DNA from: Peptococcaceae bacterium BRH_c4a
GTDB taxonomy: Bacteria > Bacillota > Desulfotomaculia > Desulfotomaculales > Desulfocucumaceae
DNA length: 54,796 nt
Assembly (NCBI GenBank): GCA_000961585.1
Contig: LADN01000004.1
Coordinates: 1-54,796, forward strand
Direction of reading: 5' to 3'
Both the position numbers and the translations under genes were made by a program. The number at the start of each line of letters is the position of its first letter. The stretch's first letter is position 1. The notes under the pieces are model-generated. The model ran no database searches and was not told the DNA's origin. It saw only the letters and a program-made list of their open reading frames with translations. Of this stretch, positions 25,246 through 33,568 are shown one piece after another.

Positions 25246-26622
25246 TTAAAATATAAGCTTCTGCCTCCGGACATATACATTCAGAAGCACACCCAGGCCC
25301 GCCAGATTCATAATCATGTTGCTGCCGCCGTAGCTGAACAAGGTCAGGGGAATCCCGGTGACCGGCGCAATTCCGGCAGTCATTCCTATATTCAGGAAAA
25401 TGTGGAAGGAAAACATGGAAACAACGCCGGCCGCCAGAAGCATTCCGTAATGATCCCTGGCCAGCGCAATTATCCGCACACCCCGGCAGATCACTATAAA
25501 AAACAGCCCCAGCAACACCGTAACTCCTATGAAGCCGAACTCCTCACCCACCACTGAAAAAATAAAATCGGTATGGCGTATGGGAAGAAAGGTATAATGG
25601 CTCTGGGTTCCTCCCAAAAGGCCCTTGCCGGTTATACCGCCGGATCCTATGGCGATCCGGGACTGCCACACATGGTAGCCAGCCCCCAGCAGATCACTCT
25701 CGGGATTTACAAATATGGTCAGCCTGGTCATCTGGTATTCCTTGAGGGTGTACTTGTGGAAACGTTCATGACTATTCTTGATTCCCTGATGTCCTTCTTT
25801 AAGCTGGTTCAGATACTGGTTCAGATCCTTGGCTGAATTGGTAAAACCCTTTTCCTTGATGTCCCTCTGCAGATCCGGATCATTTCTCAGATACCAGTCA
25901 CCGCCGTCTATTGCCCTGGTAACATGAGATATCCTTTCCTGTGTCTTTATATCCGGCTGGTGCACCATATCGTGGAAAGCATAGATGGAGAAAGCCATAA
26001 CCAGCCCCAGGCTGATAATCCCCAGCAAAATGGACAGCCGGGCTCCTGCCGCATAGAGCATCCCGAACATTATCGCCACAAGAACAAGGGAGGTGCCAAG
26101 GTCGGGCTGCTTTAGTATAAGCAGCATGGGAATACCTACATACATGAAACATGGTATCAATTCCCAGATGGTGTTTAACCTGCCCTTCCGCTTGGACAGA
26201 AAGTCAGCGAAGCTAATAACAATAATCAGCTTGGAAAACTCCGACGGCTGAAAAGAGAAGGGGCCGATGTAAATCCACCTCTGGGCCCCCAGGGCTGTAT
26301 GCCCCACAAATATAACCGCCAGCAGTATGGCCAGGTTTATCACGTACAGATGCCTGGAATACTTGGCCATATCCTCGTAGTCAATGTAAATCAATGCCAT
26401 GGCGGCTATGATACCCATGATAATCCAGCCGATCTGCCTTATAACAAAATAATAGTCCAGGTGCAAAAGCCGCACCAGTATATTCATACCCTGTATCTGC
26501 TCTAAAGAAGCGTCAGTGAACTCCATGGTTGCGCTGCCTATGGTGACCAGGCTGAAAAGAAGCAGTATAAGCGCGGCTGTCAACAATGGATAATCCAGAC
26601 TTTTCACCAAACGGCTGTACAA
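25246..26622 (-). CDS. rodA: RodA peptidoglycan glycosyltransferase (SEDS family)
   Basis: 458 residues with about ten membrane segments. SEDS signatures include [20 protein letters not shown] in the first half and [34 protein letters not shown] and the C-terminal [12 protein letters not shown]. It polymerises lipid II for side-wall growth with PBP2. The large extracytoplasmic loop between about residues 200 and 320 is longer than in most RodA proteins (typically 370-420 aa overall). It is separated from minE by the divergent chemoreceptor gene, although in related genomes rodA commonly follows minCDE. Confidence 0.94.
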   Translation of the reverse strand: MYSRLVKSLDYPLLTAALILLLFSLVTIGSATMEFTDASLEQIQGMNILVRLLHLDYYFVIRQIGWIIMGIIAAMALIYIDYEDMAKYSRHLYVINLAILLAVIFVGHTALGAQRWIYIGPFSFQPSEFSKLIIVISFADFLSKRKGRLNTIWELIPCFMYVGIPMLLILKQPDLGTSLVLVAIMFGMLYAAGARLSILLGIISLGLVMAFSIYAFHDMVHQPDIKTQERISHVTRAIDGGDWYLRNDPDLQRDIKEKGFTNSAKDLNQYLNQLKEGHQGIKNSHERFHKYTLKEYQMTRLTIFVNPESDLLGAGYHVWQSRIAIGSGGITGKGLLGGTQSHYTFLPIRHTDFIFSVVGEEFGFIGVTVLLGLFFIVICRGVRIIALARDHYGMLLAAGVVSMFSFHIFLNIGMTAGIAPVTGIPLTLFSYGGSNMIMNLAGLGVLLNVYVRRQKLIF

Positions 26623-26866
26623 AAGGCTACCCCTTTCTGCTTATGAACCTTATTTCCGGAGCCTGTCTAAATTATACCTGATATACCCTTATATACAAAG
26701 TTGTTTATGTTCTCAGTGGATCCAAATTAAATATTTGCAGGAATATATACCAATTTGTCGAATTGTAAAAAACGGATTGTCGGGGCGACATTCTGTGGGC
26801 GGCTGGCGGGATGCCGGTGTAAAACGCCCAGGCCGAGCGGGAAAAACAGTGGGGGGTAGTTTTGAG

Positions 26867-28729
26867 ATGACAGTTATGGGTATTCCACTAAGATTTAAGG
26901 CCATGTTGCTGATCGTGGGATTGGTTTTTCTGGTGGCCAGCATTAGTACGTACATCGGCGTCAGCCAGGCCAGAAGCAATATGGACCGGCAAACGCAAAA
27001 GGAAATCATCGCCAAACAGGCGGCAGCGGACACTTTTATTCGTCAGCGGGAAAAAGAAGCCCTTGAGAAAACCAGGTTGATAGCTCTCAACCCGGATGTG
27101 ATCGCAGGAACCAAGGCCGGGAGCCGGGAGCGCCTGCTGGCTGTCACAACCCCCCTCATGAAGGAATCAGGTTTGGAATACCTGGTGATCACCAACGAAA
27201 AGGGGGTCACCATGGCTAAAGTCCACGAGCCCGGCAGTTTTGGCGACAACATAATTAAGCAAGCTGCTATTAAGAATGCGGCCGATGGCCGGCCCAACGT
27301 CGGAATAGAACATGGCAACATCGTAAAATTGTCCATCAGGGCCGGGGCGCCGATCAAGGATGAAAAGGGGACAGTCATCGGCGTGGCAACGGCCGGGTAT
27401 ATTTTCAGCAAGAACAGTGTAGCTGAAGAAATAACCAAGCTGCTTGGTGTCAGGATCCTCCTCTCACACGGGAGTGAAGTGGTAAGCAGCAGTTTCGATG
27501 GCGTCAAAACAGGCAGTGTTATCAGTCAGAAGGTAGAAGCCGAAGTGCTGCAGAACGGGGGCGACGTTAAAGAGAAGGCGAGCCCCGGCGGCCAGCCGTA
27601 CATGATCAACTACATTCCGCTAAAGGGTCCTGACGGCAAGGCCATCGGGGTAATCGGAGTCGGACTGCCCCTCTCCGAAAACATCGAAATGATCAATTCC
27701 ACGTTAAAGCAAATGGTTCTTGCCGGCTCAATTCTGTTAATACTGATCAGCCTGTTGGGCATCTGGGCCACCGGGAAGGCGGTAAAGCCCATCGTCCTGG
27801 TTGATGGCGCAGCCGCCAGGATTGCCGCCGGCGACCTTGACGGGGAAGAAATTAAGGTCAAGGCCAGGGATGAGGTGGGCCGCCTGGCGGCATCCTTCAA
27901 CTCAATGCTGGTCAACCTCAGGGAAATCGTTGGGCAATTGCAGGAAAAAGCGCAGAATCTCGCCTCGTCTGCAACCCAGCTTTCGGCCAGTGCCGAAAAT
28001 GTTGCAGCCGGAACAACCGAAACCGCCTCAACCATAAGCCAGGTGGCCTCCACGGTGGAGCAGGTGGCTGCCAATGCCCAGCGCGTCGCCAACACTTCCA
28101 GCCAGGCGGTCGGATACTCCCGGGAGGGCAGTGACAGCATCGGGAATATCAAAAGGGAAATGGAGGCCATCCGGATAGCCGCCGCCAACAGCAGGGAAAT
28201 AATTAATGCGCTGTATGCAACGACAGGCAGGATAAGCCAGATTGTCGAACTGATCACCGGCATTGCCGACCAAACCAACCTGCTGGCGCTGAACGCCGCC
28301 ATCGAGGCGGCCCGGGCGGGGGAACAGGGCAGGGGTTTTGCGGTGGTTGCCGAAGAAGTGCGCAAACTGGCCGAACAATCTGCAGAAGCGACCAGAGAAA
28401 TCCACGGGCTGATTACTTCCATTCAGCAGGATTCACAAAAAGCCGTGCATAGCATGGATCAGAGCGCGGACCAGGTGGCGGCCGGGACGGAAGTGGTGCA
28501 GGAAGTGGGCGCCGTCTTTGAAAAAATTATCGCCGCTGTCCAGGGGCTGGCGGGTGAGATTGGTTCGGTAGCCGCGGCCACCGGGGAAATGTCGATGGCT
28601 GTGCAGAACGTGACGGCGACAGTTGAGGAACAAACCGGATCTGTAGAGGAGATCAGCGCCACCGGCCAAAGTCTGGCCAGACTGGCGGAAGAGCTTGAAA
28701 CCCTGGCCGGAAGGTTTAAAATGGGTTGA
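26867..28729 (+). CDS. Methyl-accepting chemotaxis protein with Cache-like sensor
   Basis: 620 residues. Membrane segment 1 (about 12-32), an extracellular single-Cache-like sensor (about 35-278, with [19 protein letters not shown] and [11 protein letters not shown]), membrane segment 2 (about 283-303), a HAMP linker and the signalling domain whose tip contains [20 protein letters not shown] and [10 protein letters not shown]. Methylation-type helices flank the tip. ATG 26867 follows GGGGGT; the frame is open 132 bp upstream but without a binding site. It is the only plus-strand gene in the cell-shape cluster, so it was probably inserted between rodA and minE. The ligand is unknown. Confidence 0.92.
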   Translation: MTVMGIPLRFKAMLLIVGLVFLVASISTYIGVSQARSNMDRQTQKEIIAKQAAADTFIRQREKEALEKTRLIALNPDVIAGTKAGSRERLLAVTTPLMKESGLEYLVITNEKGVTMAKVHEPGSFGDNIIKQAAIKNAADGRPNVGIEHGNIVKLSIRAGAPIKDEKGTVIGVATAGYIFSKNSVAEEITKLLGVRILLSHGSEVVSSSFDGVKTGSVISQKVEAEVLQNGGDVKEKASPGGQPYMINYIPLKGPDGKAIGVIGVGLPLSENIEMINSTLKQMVLAGSILLILISLLGIWATGKAVKPIVLVDGAAARIAAGDLDGEEIKVKARDEVGRLAASFNSMLVNLREIVGQLQEKAQNLASSATQLSASAENVAAGTTETASTISQVASTVEQVAANAQRVANTSSQAVGYSREGSDSIGNIKREMEAIRIAAANSREIINALYATTGRISQIVELITGIADQTNLLALNAAIEAARAGEQGRGFAVVAEEVRKLAEQSAEATREIHGLITSIQQDSQKAVHSMDQSADQVAAGTEVVQEVGAVFEKIIAAVQGLAGEIGSVAAATGEMSMAVQNVTATVEEQTGSVEEISATGQSLARLAEELETLAGRFKMG

Positions 28730-28750
28730 CAGGCATTGCAGCAAAAGGAA

Positions 28751-28782
28751 AAGCCGAACGTATTTTAAATCCACGTTCGGCT
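28751..28782. terminator. Bidirectional terminator between MCP and minE
   Basis: Perfect 11-bp inverted repeat AAGCCGAACGT / ACGTTCGGCTT lying between two converging genes. Confidence 0.85.
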
Positions 28783-28807
28783 TAAACTCCTATTTCAGGT
28801 ATTATGT

Positions 28808-29077
28808 TTAAGAGACCGGCCTTCTGACATTTTTCACCGGTATATTTGCAATAAGGGCCACCTGGTTTTCCGAGTTCTCAAAATTAACCTCCAGGGCCTC
28901 CTCGTCAATTTCCAGATAACTGGATATCACCTTTATCAGGTCGGCCTTAAGGTCCTGAAGCAACTGCGGCGAAACGTTGGCCCGGTCATGGACTAATACC
29001 AGCCTCAGCCTCTCCTTTGCCACATTCTTGCTGGCCACGCCATCCTTGTTGAATATCCGGGTAATAAACTCCAGCAC
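28808..29077 (-). CDS. minE: Cell division topological specificity factor MinE
   Basis: About 89 residues with the MinD-activating N-terminus (FITRIFNKDGVASKNVAKERL) and the dimerising C-terminal sheet (LIKVISSYLEIDEE). It stimulates MinD ATPase and drives Min oscillation. GTG 29077 is chosen because AAAGGGG lies 8 bp upstream and the resulting length is typical; a longer frame to 29110 would overlap minD. Third gene of minCDE. Confidence 0.93.
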   Translation of the reverse strand: MLEFITRIFNKDGVASKNVAKERLRLVLVHDRANVSPQLLQDLKADLIKVISSYLEIDEEALEVNFENSENQVALIANIPVKNVRRPVS

Positions 29078-29096
29078 TGCATTCACCCCTTTTAGC

Positions 29097-29888
29097 CTAT
29101 TTAAAACCAATCATACGGCGAATTTTACCCATAAACCCGCCTTCATCCAGGGAAAGAAGGGGAACCTGCTCACCGGTTATGCGGCGCACTATATTACGAT
29201 ATGCCGCTCCCGACCGGCAACGGTCGTCCGAAACAACAGGCTCACCACGGTTGGTGGTAATAACAACCATTTCATCCTCGGGAACCACTCCCAACAGATC
29301 AATGGCGAGAATATCAATTATATCATCAATGCTCATCATATCCCCGGCTTTTACCATTTTATAGCGAACCCGGTTCACTATCAGCTTGGGGTCCCTGAGC
29401 TCGGCAGCCTCCAGAAGCCCCACAATGCGATCGGCATCCCTGACTGCCGACACCTCCGGTGTGGTAACCACTATAGCCCTGTCCGCACCGGCAATGGCGT
29501 TTCTGAATCCCTGCTCTATGCCCGCCGGGCAGTCGATGATTACAAAATCAAATTCCTGTCTTAAGTCCTCACATAAAACCTTCATCTGATCGGGGTTCAC
29601 TGCCGATTTGTCTTTTGTCTGGGCTGCCGGCAAAAGGAACAGTCCGTCATAACGTTTGTCCTTGATCAAAGCCTGGCGCATACGGCAGTGACCACCGGTA
29701 ACATCAGTAATATCGTATACTATCCTGTTTTCCAGTCCAAGAACAACGTCCAGGTTGCGCAGCCCGATATCGGCATCCACCAGGCTTACCTTATAGCCCA
29801 GTTGGGCCAGCCCGGTCCCCAAATTTGCAGTGGTGGTGGTTTTACCCACACCGCCTTTTCCTGAAGTGACAACAATTACCTCGCCCAT
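29097..29888 (-). CDS. minD: Septum site-determining ATPase MinD
   Basis: 263 residues. Deviant Walker A TSGKGGVGKTTTTANLG at 8-24, switch region DADIGLRNLDVVLG, Walker B-like IIDCPAGIEQG, and the C-terminal amphipathic membrane-targeting helix GKIRRMIGFK. It binds the membrane with ATP, recruits MinC and is released by MinE. Gaps of 19 bp to minE and 76 bp to minC indicate one operon. Confidence 0.97.
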   Translation of the reverse strand: MGEVIVVTSGKGGVGKTTTTANLGTGLAQLGYKVSLVDADIGLRNLDVVLGLENRIVYDITDVTGGHCRMRQALIKDKRYDGLFLLPAAQTKDKSAVNPDQMKVLCEDLRQEFDFVIIDCPAGIEQGFRNAIAGADRAIVVTTPEVSAVRDADRIVGLLEAAELRDPKLIVNRVRYKMVKAGDMMSIDDIIDILAIDLLGVVPEDEMVVITTNRGEPVVSDDRCRSGAAYRNIVRRITGEQVPLLSLDEGGFMGKIRRMIGFK

Positions 29889-29964
29889 TATATGTCCTCC
29901 CTCGTAGCTTTAACCTTTGAAAATGGATTCCCACTGTGATCATTACGGGGTAAGAGTCTTTCCG

Positions 29965-30369
29965 TCACCTGAAAACCCGGTCCAGCCCGGTGGGATAACT
30001 CTCTATGGTGACCACACCGTTTTTAATCCTGGCTATCTCCGGCACTGTACTGCTGGGCACCTCATCGTCGGGTGGACGGGTAATGTGGTTGGCTATCCTC
30101 AGCTGGGTGGGAAGCAGGCGGAATGCCATCACCATGGCTGCTTCGTCCCCCTCGGCCCCTGCATGCACCACGCCTCTCATCTGACCCATAACAATAATGT
30201 TTCCGGTAGCCGCCACCTGGGCGCCCGGATTAACATCACCCATTATTATCACGTTGCCGTTATAGTAGAATTTTTGCCCGGATCTAAGCGTCCGCCTGAT
30301 CAGTATTGTATTCTCGTCCCCCTCGATTTCGTCGGAAACCGGACCATTCGGGGTTCTTTTGCTGTCCAA
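29965..30369 (-). CDS. minC: MinC lacking its N-terminal domain
   Basis: 134 residues corresponding to the C-terminal beta-helical MinC domain: TLRSGQKFYYNGNVIIMGDVNPGAQVAATGNIIVMG, then GVVHAGAEGD and RIANHI. This domain dimerises and binds MinD. The usual N-terminal domain of about 100 residues, which binds FtsZ, is absent. A TTG start at 30369 follows AAGGGGAGATAG, so the short form has its own translation signal. The gene lies just inside the long repeat element at 30450-30916, leaving no room upstream for the missing part. Whether it still inhibits FtsZ is open. Confidence 0.85.
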   Translation of the reverse strand: MDSKRTPNGPVSDEIEGDENTILIRRTLRSGQKFYYNGNVIIMGDVNPGAQVAATGNIIVMGQMRGVVHAGAEGDEAAMVMAFRLLPTQLRIANHITRPPDDEVPSSTVPEIARIKNGVVTIESYPTGLDRVFR

Positions 30370-30449
30370 TGCTATCTCCCCTTAATAACGACTGGTGTTA
30401 TGAATTCTACAGGTAATACCCAAATCCTTCTAACAAAAAGCCCTAAATA

Positions 30450-30916
30450 AAAATAACCGCCTTGCCGGCGGTGCCGTCTTGCAGACGGCGGAATCCAGGA
30501 GCCAGAAGCCAGAATCCAGAATGGTGACAGACTGCCTTAAAAGCGACCCTCAAGCGACCCCACAGCGACATGCAGTGAGGGGGAGTGATTTAAGTCCGTG
30601 CGGAATGTACCGGAGGCTGCTACTGTCTCTTAACGACCGAGCCTACGGAATGCCGAGCCGGCTGCAGGACGCAGCCGGAAGCCGGAATCGACGCATGGAT
30701 GCGGCGTTGGAGGCGGTCGGCATTCCGTTGGCGACCGAGTTTAGAGACAGTTGCAGCAGGAGGTTATGCAGGCCGGACTTAAATCGCTCCGCCTACCCAT
30801 TAGCGACAATGCAGCGACCCTCAAGTGACCCAGGAGCGACCCCGGAAAAACTCTGGGCTTGCATAAAAATGCTTTGGCGATTTAGCGCTTTAATGCTTTA
30901 AAGCGTCATATACTTT
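30450..30916 (+). repeat. Long inverted-repeat element, complete copy B
   Basis: Same architecture as 12507-12893. Hairpins ACCGCC/GGCGGT and GCCGTCT/AGACGGC, four heptads (30490-30520), the block with ACATGCAGTGAGGGGGAG, stem arm GGAGTGATTTAAGTCC (30582-30597), interior, complementary arm GGACTTAAATCGCTCC (30775-30790), hairpin CCCGGA/TCTGGG (about 30840-30857), GCATAAAAATGC, an 8-nt array and ATATACTTTCC. The interior folds back on itself (ACTGTCTCTTAACGACCGAG near 30625 against a reverse copy near 30738-30772). It differs entirely from the interior of copy C but matches copy A. It lies between minC and the ger operon; no coding potential was seen. Confidence 0.85.
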
Positions 30917-30933
30917 CCTTAACAGTAAAAAAA

Positions 30934-30947
30934 CGCCCTGACGGGCG
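30934..30947 (-). terminator. Terminator of the ger operon
   Basis: CGCCC/GGGCG hairpin with TGAC/GTCA loop bases, followed by seven T on the minus strand. Confidence 0.75.
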
Positions 30948-30976
30948 CCGGAGTTCTGAGTTCTCATAACTGATCG

Positions 30977-31192
30977 TCACCTCAGCCAGTCTGAAAGAGG
31001 CCTGAACAGCGCCTCGATGGCAATGTTCGGGCTGGGCACAGCAAAACCCAGCACCTGGGGGAGAGCCAGGGCAAAGCCCAGGACCAGGAAAAACGAAAAG
31101 GCCGCCAGTTCGCGCCACGCCTTTTTCCTTAAGAGGCCCGGCGCTTCCAGCGCAATAATTGCAAGAAGGGCCAGAACCAACAGAGCAACCAT
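30977..31192 (-). CDS. Small two-pass membrane protein of the ger operon
   Basis: 71 residues with two hydrophobic segments (about 2-17 and 28-48). The start at 31192 is chosen because AAGGGGT lies 6 bp upstream; an ATG at 31228 and TTG at 31231 lengthen it without a clear binding site. It follows the GerC-type gene by 73 bp on the same strand. Small membrane proteins are common at the ends of ger operons and some modulate germinant receptors, but this one matches no family I know. Confidence 0.65.
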   Translation of the reverse strand: MVALLVLALLAIIALEAPGLLRKKAWRELAAFSFFLVLGFALALPQVLGFAVPSPNIAIEALFRPLSDWLR

Positions 31193-31265
31193 AATCTTAC
31201 CCCTTGCCTGAAAATCAACAGCCCGCATCAACCGCTATCAGGCCTGCGCTCCCCAATAAAACCCG

Positions 31266-32462
31266 TTACTCCAGGTGCAAGCTGGCCCGCCTGGTTAAGA
31301 GACCGCTGCGCCGCAGTTGGGCCTCCACGGCGATATTGACCTCCGCCTTTGCAAACTCTTCGTTCCAGCGGTACTTCAATTCCTTCCACTCCTTTTTGTG
31401 CTTCCGGTGGAATGCCTCCCCGAAGTTGAATATGTCCGTGCCGTATTCCCCCTGGGCCTTTTCCAGTGCGTCCGAGCACCTCCTGAATACATCCTCGGCC
31501 GCCGCCATTTCGACGGCCTTGATTTTTTCCGGCGTGGTCAGGTCTTCGGTGGACTGCTGCTCCAGCAGATCTACCTCAAAACTTATGCTGACGTTGAACC
31601 GGACCGTTTCCCCGTCGTATTCCGGCTCCACCCTTGTTTTGCCCCGGACAATACTGAGGGAGAGCAGTTTGTCCGGCTGGCCCGGCGAGGGGATGATAAT
31701 CCCGCCCTTCCTCACCTCACCCCGCAGCCACAGGAGGCCCCTGGTTTCGGAAGTGTCCAGCCAGCCCACCAGGCGATCTTCTTTAAAAACCCCCGTACCG
31801 GTGATGGCCACCTCCTCGTGCTGCAACTTTTCTTCCATTCCCGGCCCCTGGGGCCCTCCCAATTTTTGCAGCTCCACCCTGGGAGCGGCGGGGTTGGTAC
31901 CCCGGGAAGCCAGCGCCATCTGAAAATCCTTCAACATCACCGAAAGGCCGGCCCTGTTCCTAACCAGAAAGCCCACCGACTGGGCCGAGGTCTTTTCCAG
32001 CTCTGAGTGGCTCTCCAGCAGTTTTTCGGCCTTCCCCTTGCTTACCAGCACCCAGATGGTCTCCCGGGTCCGGGGATAGCGCATGAAAAAATTGCTGATC
32101 TTGCGCACCCCCTCCCTGGCCATCTCTTCCCCGATTACCAGGATCACATCGTGTCCCCAATAGATGTGGCGGGATACCTTCAGGGCGAGGTTCCGTTCAG
32201 CCTCGTAGACGGTGCTGCCCGTCTCGGAAATCACCCAGGTAATATTCTGCTTTGGCGCAGCCCCGCCGCCTGCCTCGGTGCCGCCGGCGAAGGCCGAGGG
32301 CCTGGCCAGTTGCAGGGTGATTCGGATATTGTTGTCCGGTGTGCGGTCCACCCCGGCCCCCAGGACTATGGCCAGCTCGTTCATCTCATGGCGGCTCCAG
32401 CAGCCGCCGAGAAGCGCCAGCGGCAGAATTATCAACAGCAGGCAGGCGGCTTTTTTGCTCAA
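31266..32462 (-). CDS. Ger(x)C family germination lipoprotein
   Basis: 398 residues with a lipoprotein signal peptide ending LLGGC-W (about residue 20-21) and an N-terminal ELAIVLGAGVDRT segment typical of GerAC/GerKC proteins. It is the lipid-anchored C subunit of a spore inner-membrane germinant receptor. The start overlaps the stop of the GerB-type gene by 4 nt, so translation is coupled. Confidence 0.93.
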   Translation of the reverse strand: MSKKAACLLLIILPLALLGGCWSRHEMNELAIVLGAGVDRTPDNNIRITLQLARPSAFAGGTEAGGGAAPKQNITWVISETGSTVYEAERNLALKVSRHIYWGHDVILVIGEEMAREGVRKISNFFMRYPRTRETIWVLVSKGKAEKLLESHSELEKTSAQSVGFLVRNRAGLSVMLKDFQMALASRGTNPAAPRVELQKLGGPQGPGMEEKLQHEEVAITGTGVFKEDRLVGWLDTSETRGLLWLRGEVRKGGIIIPSPGQPDKLLSLSIVRGKTRVEPEYDGETVRFNVSISFEVDLLEQQSTEDLTTPEKIKAVEMAAAEDVFRRCSDALEKAQGEYGTDIFNFGEAFHRKHKKEWKELKYRWNEEFAKAEVNIAVEAQLRRSGLLTRRASLHLE

Positions 32463-33568
32463 CCGGGTTTACCTCCCTTTCCCCTTGCCAGGGCCGTAAC
32501 CAGCAGCAACAGCGGTATGCCTATCTCGAAGATGGACAGCGCATAGGGCGGCCACACCATCCACCGAAAATTCAGCAGATCCAGTATGCTGCTGTGGAGC
32601 ATGATGGACATGGCCACCACCACCGCACCCACCGGTAAGGCCAGCGGGCGGTAGTCTTTCAACTCCAGCACCTGTGCACTCCCCAGCGCCGCCGCCCATA
32701 CATAAAAGGAGACCTTGGTGTAAGCCCCGGTGATCCAGATAATAATGTTTACCGCCTCCATCCGCTCTAAAAAATTAGCGATGCTGATAATCCGGGTCTC
32801 GTTCAGGGTGGGGAACAGATATGCCCCGGCGAGGTCCGGGCCGTAAATCGCCAGGATGCCAAGCGTCACCAGCAGGAAGAAGGCGCCGCTGGACAGAACG
32901 GCCGCAACCGCCACCCGGCAGGCTTCATGCGGCTTGCTGAGGTAGGGAAGCAGCACGGCTATGGCGACGATTTCGCCGAAATAAGCCAGCGCAACCGCCG
33001 CCCCTTTGAAAACCTGTACGGCGCCCACGTCGGCCACCGGCAGCAGCCTCTGGAAATTCATCTGGCCGCTTGCCAGAATAAAAATAATAACAACCGACCC
33101 GAAGGTCAGGGGCAGGAAGATTTCATTGGCCCGGGCGATGACTTCCAGACCGTTCCTGACTGCGTAGGTAGTGCCGGTCACCCCCAACAGTATAAGGGCG
33201 GCGACCGGGGTTTCGGGCAGGTAGGCGGCTACCAGAAATTCGCCGAATTCTCTGGACGACTCCGCAGCCGTGTGCAGAAACCACCAGACGTACAGCAGGC
33301 CCACCAGTTTCCCCGGCCACCTGCCCAATATTTCACCCGGATATTCAAATATCGTCTGATCCGGGAAGCGCCGGCCCAGGGTCGTCGCCAGCAGGCCGAT
33401 CAGAAGCCCGGCCCCGGCGGCCAGAATAATTGAGATCCAGGCGTCCTGCCGGGCGTGCTTGGCTAAGATGTCCGGCAAGAAGATGATCAGCGTGGCAAAG
33501 ATCACGTAGGCCATCAAAAATTTGCCCTGCCTGCTGCTGATTTTACCCCCTTCCGGCACTCCCTCCAC
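32459..33568 (-). CDS. GerB family germination permease
   Basis: 369 residues with about ten membrane segments and the APC-superfamily start SSRQGKFLMAYVIFATLIIF. It is the B subunit of the germinant receptor and is likely to carry the germinant-binding pocket. It overlaps the GerA-type gene by 26 nt. The GTG at 33568 and another at 33559 are both possible starts. Confidence 0.92.
   Translation of the reverse strand: MEGVPEGGKISSRQGKFLMAYVIFATLIIFLPDILAKHARQDAWISIILAAGAGLLIGLLATTLGRRFPDQTIFEYPGEILGRWPGKLVGLLYVWWFLHTAAESSREFGEFLVAAYLPETPVAALILLGVTGTTYAVRNGLEVIARANEIFLPLTFGSVVIIFILASGQMNFQRLLPVADVGAVQVFKGAAVALAYFGEIVAIAVLLPYLSKPHEACRVAVAAVLSSGAFFLLVTLGILAIYGPDLAGAYLFPTLNETRIISIANFLERMEAVNIIIWITGAYTKVSFYVWAAALGSAQVLELKDYRPLALPVGAVVVAMSIMLHSSILDLLNFRWMVWPPYALSIFEIGIPLLLLVTALARGKGGKPG

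Noticed and set aside
27610-28422. 270-aa minus-strand ORF inside the chemoreceptor gene
   Set aside because: Low-complexity Ala/Ser-rich translation, antisense to the conserved signalling domain.
30479-30901. 140-aa plus-strand ORF in repeat copy B
   Set aside because: It runs through hairpins and inverted arms of the repeat; copy C has no equivalent ORF.
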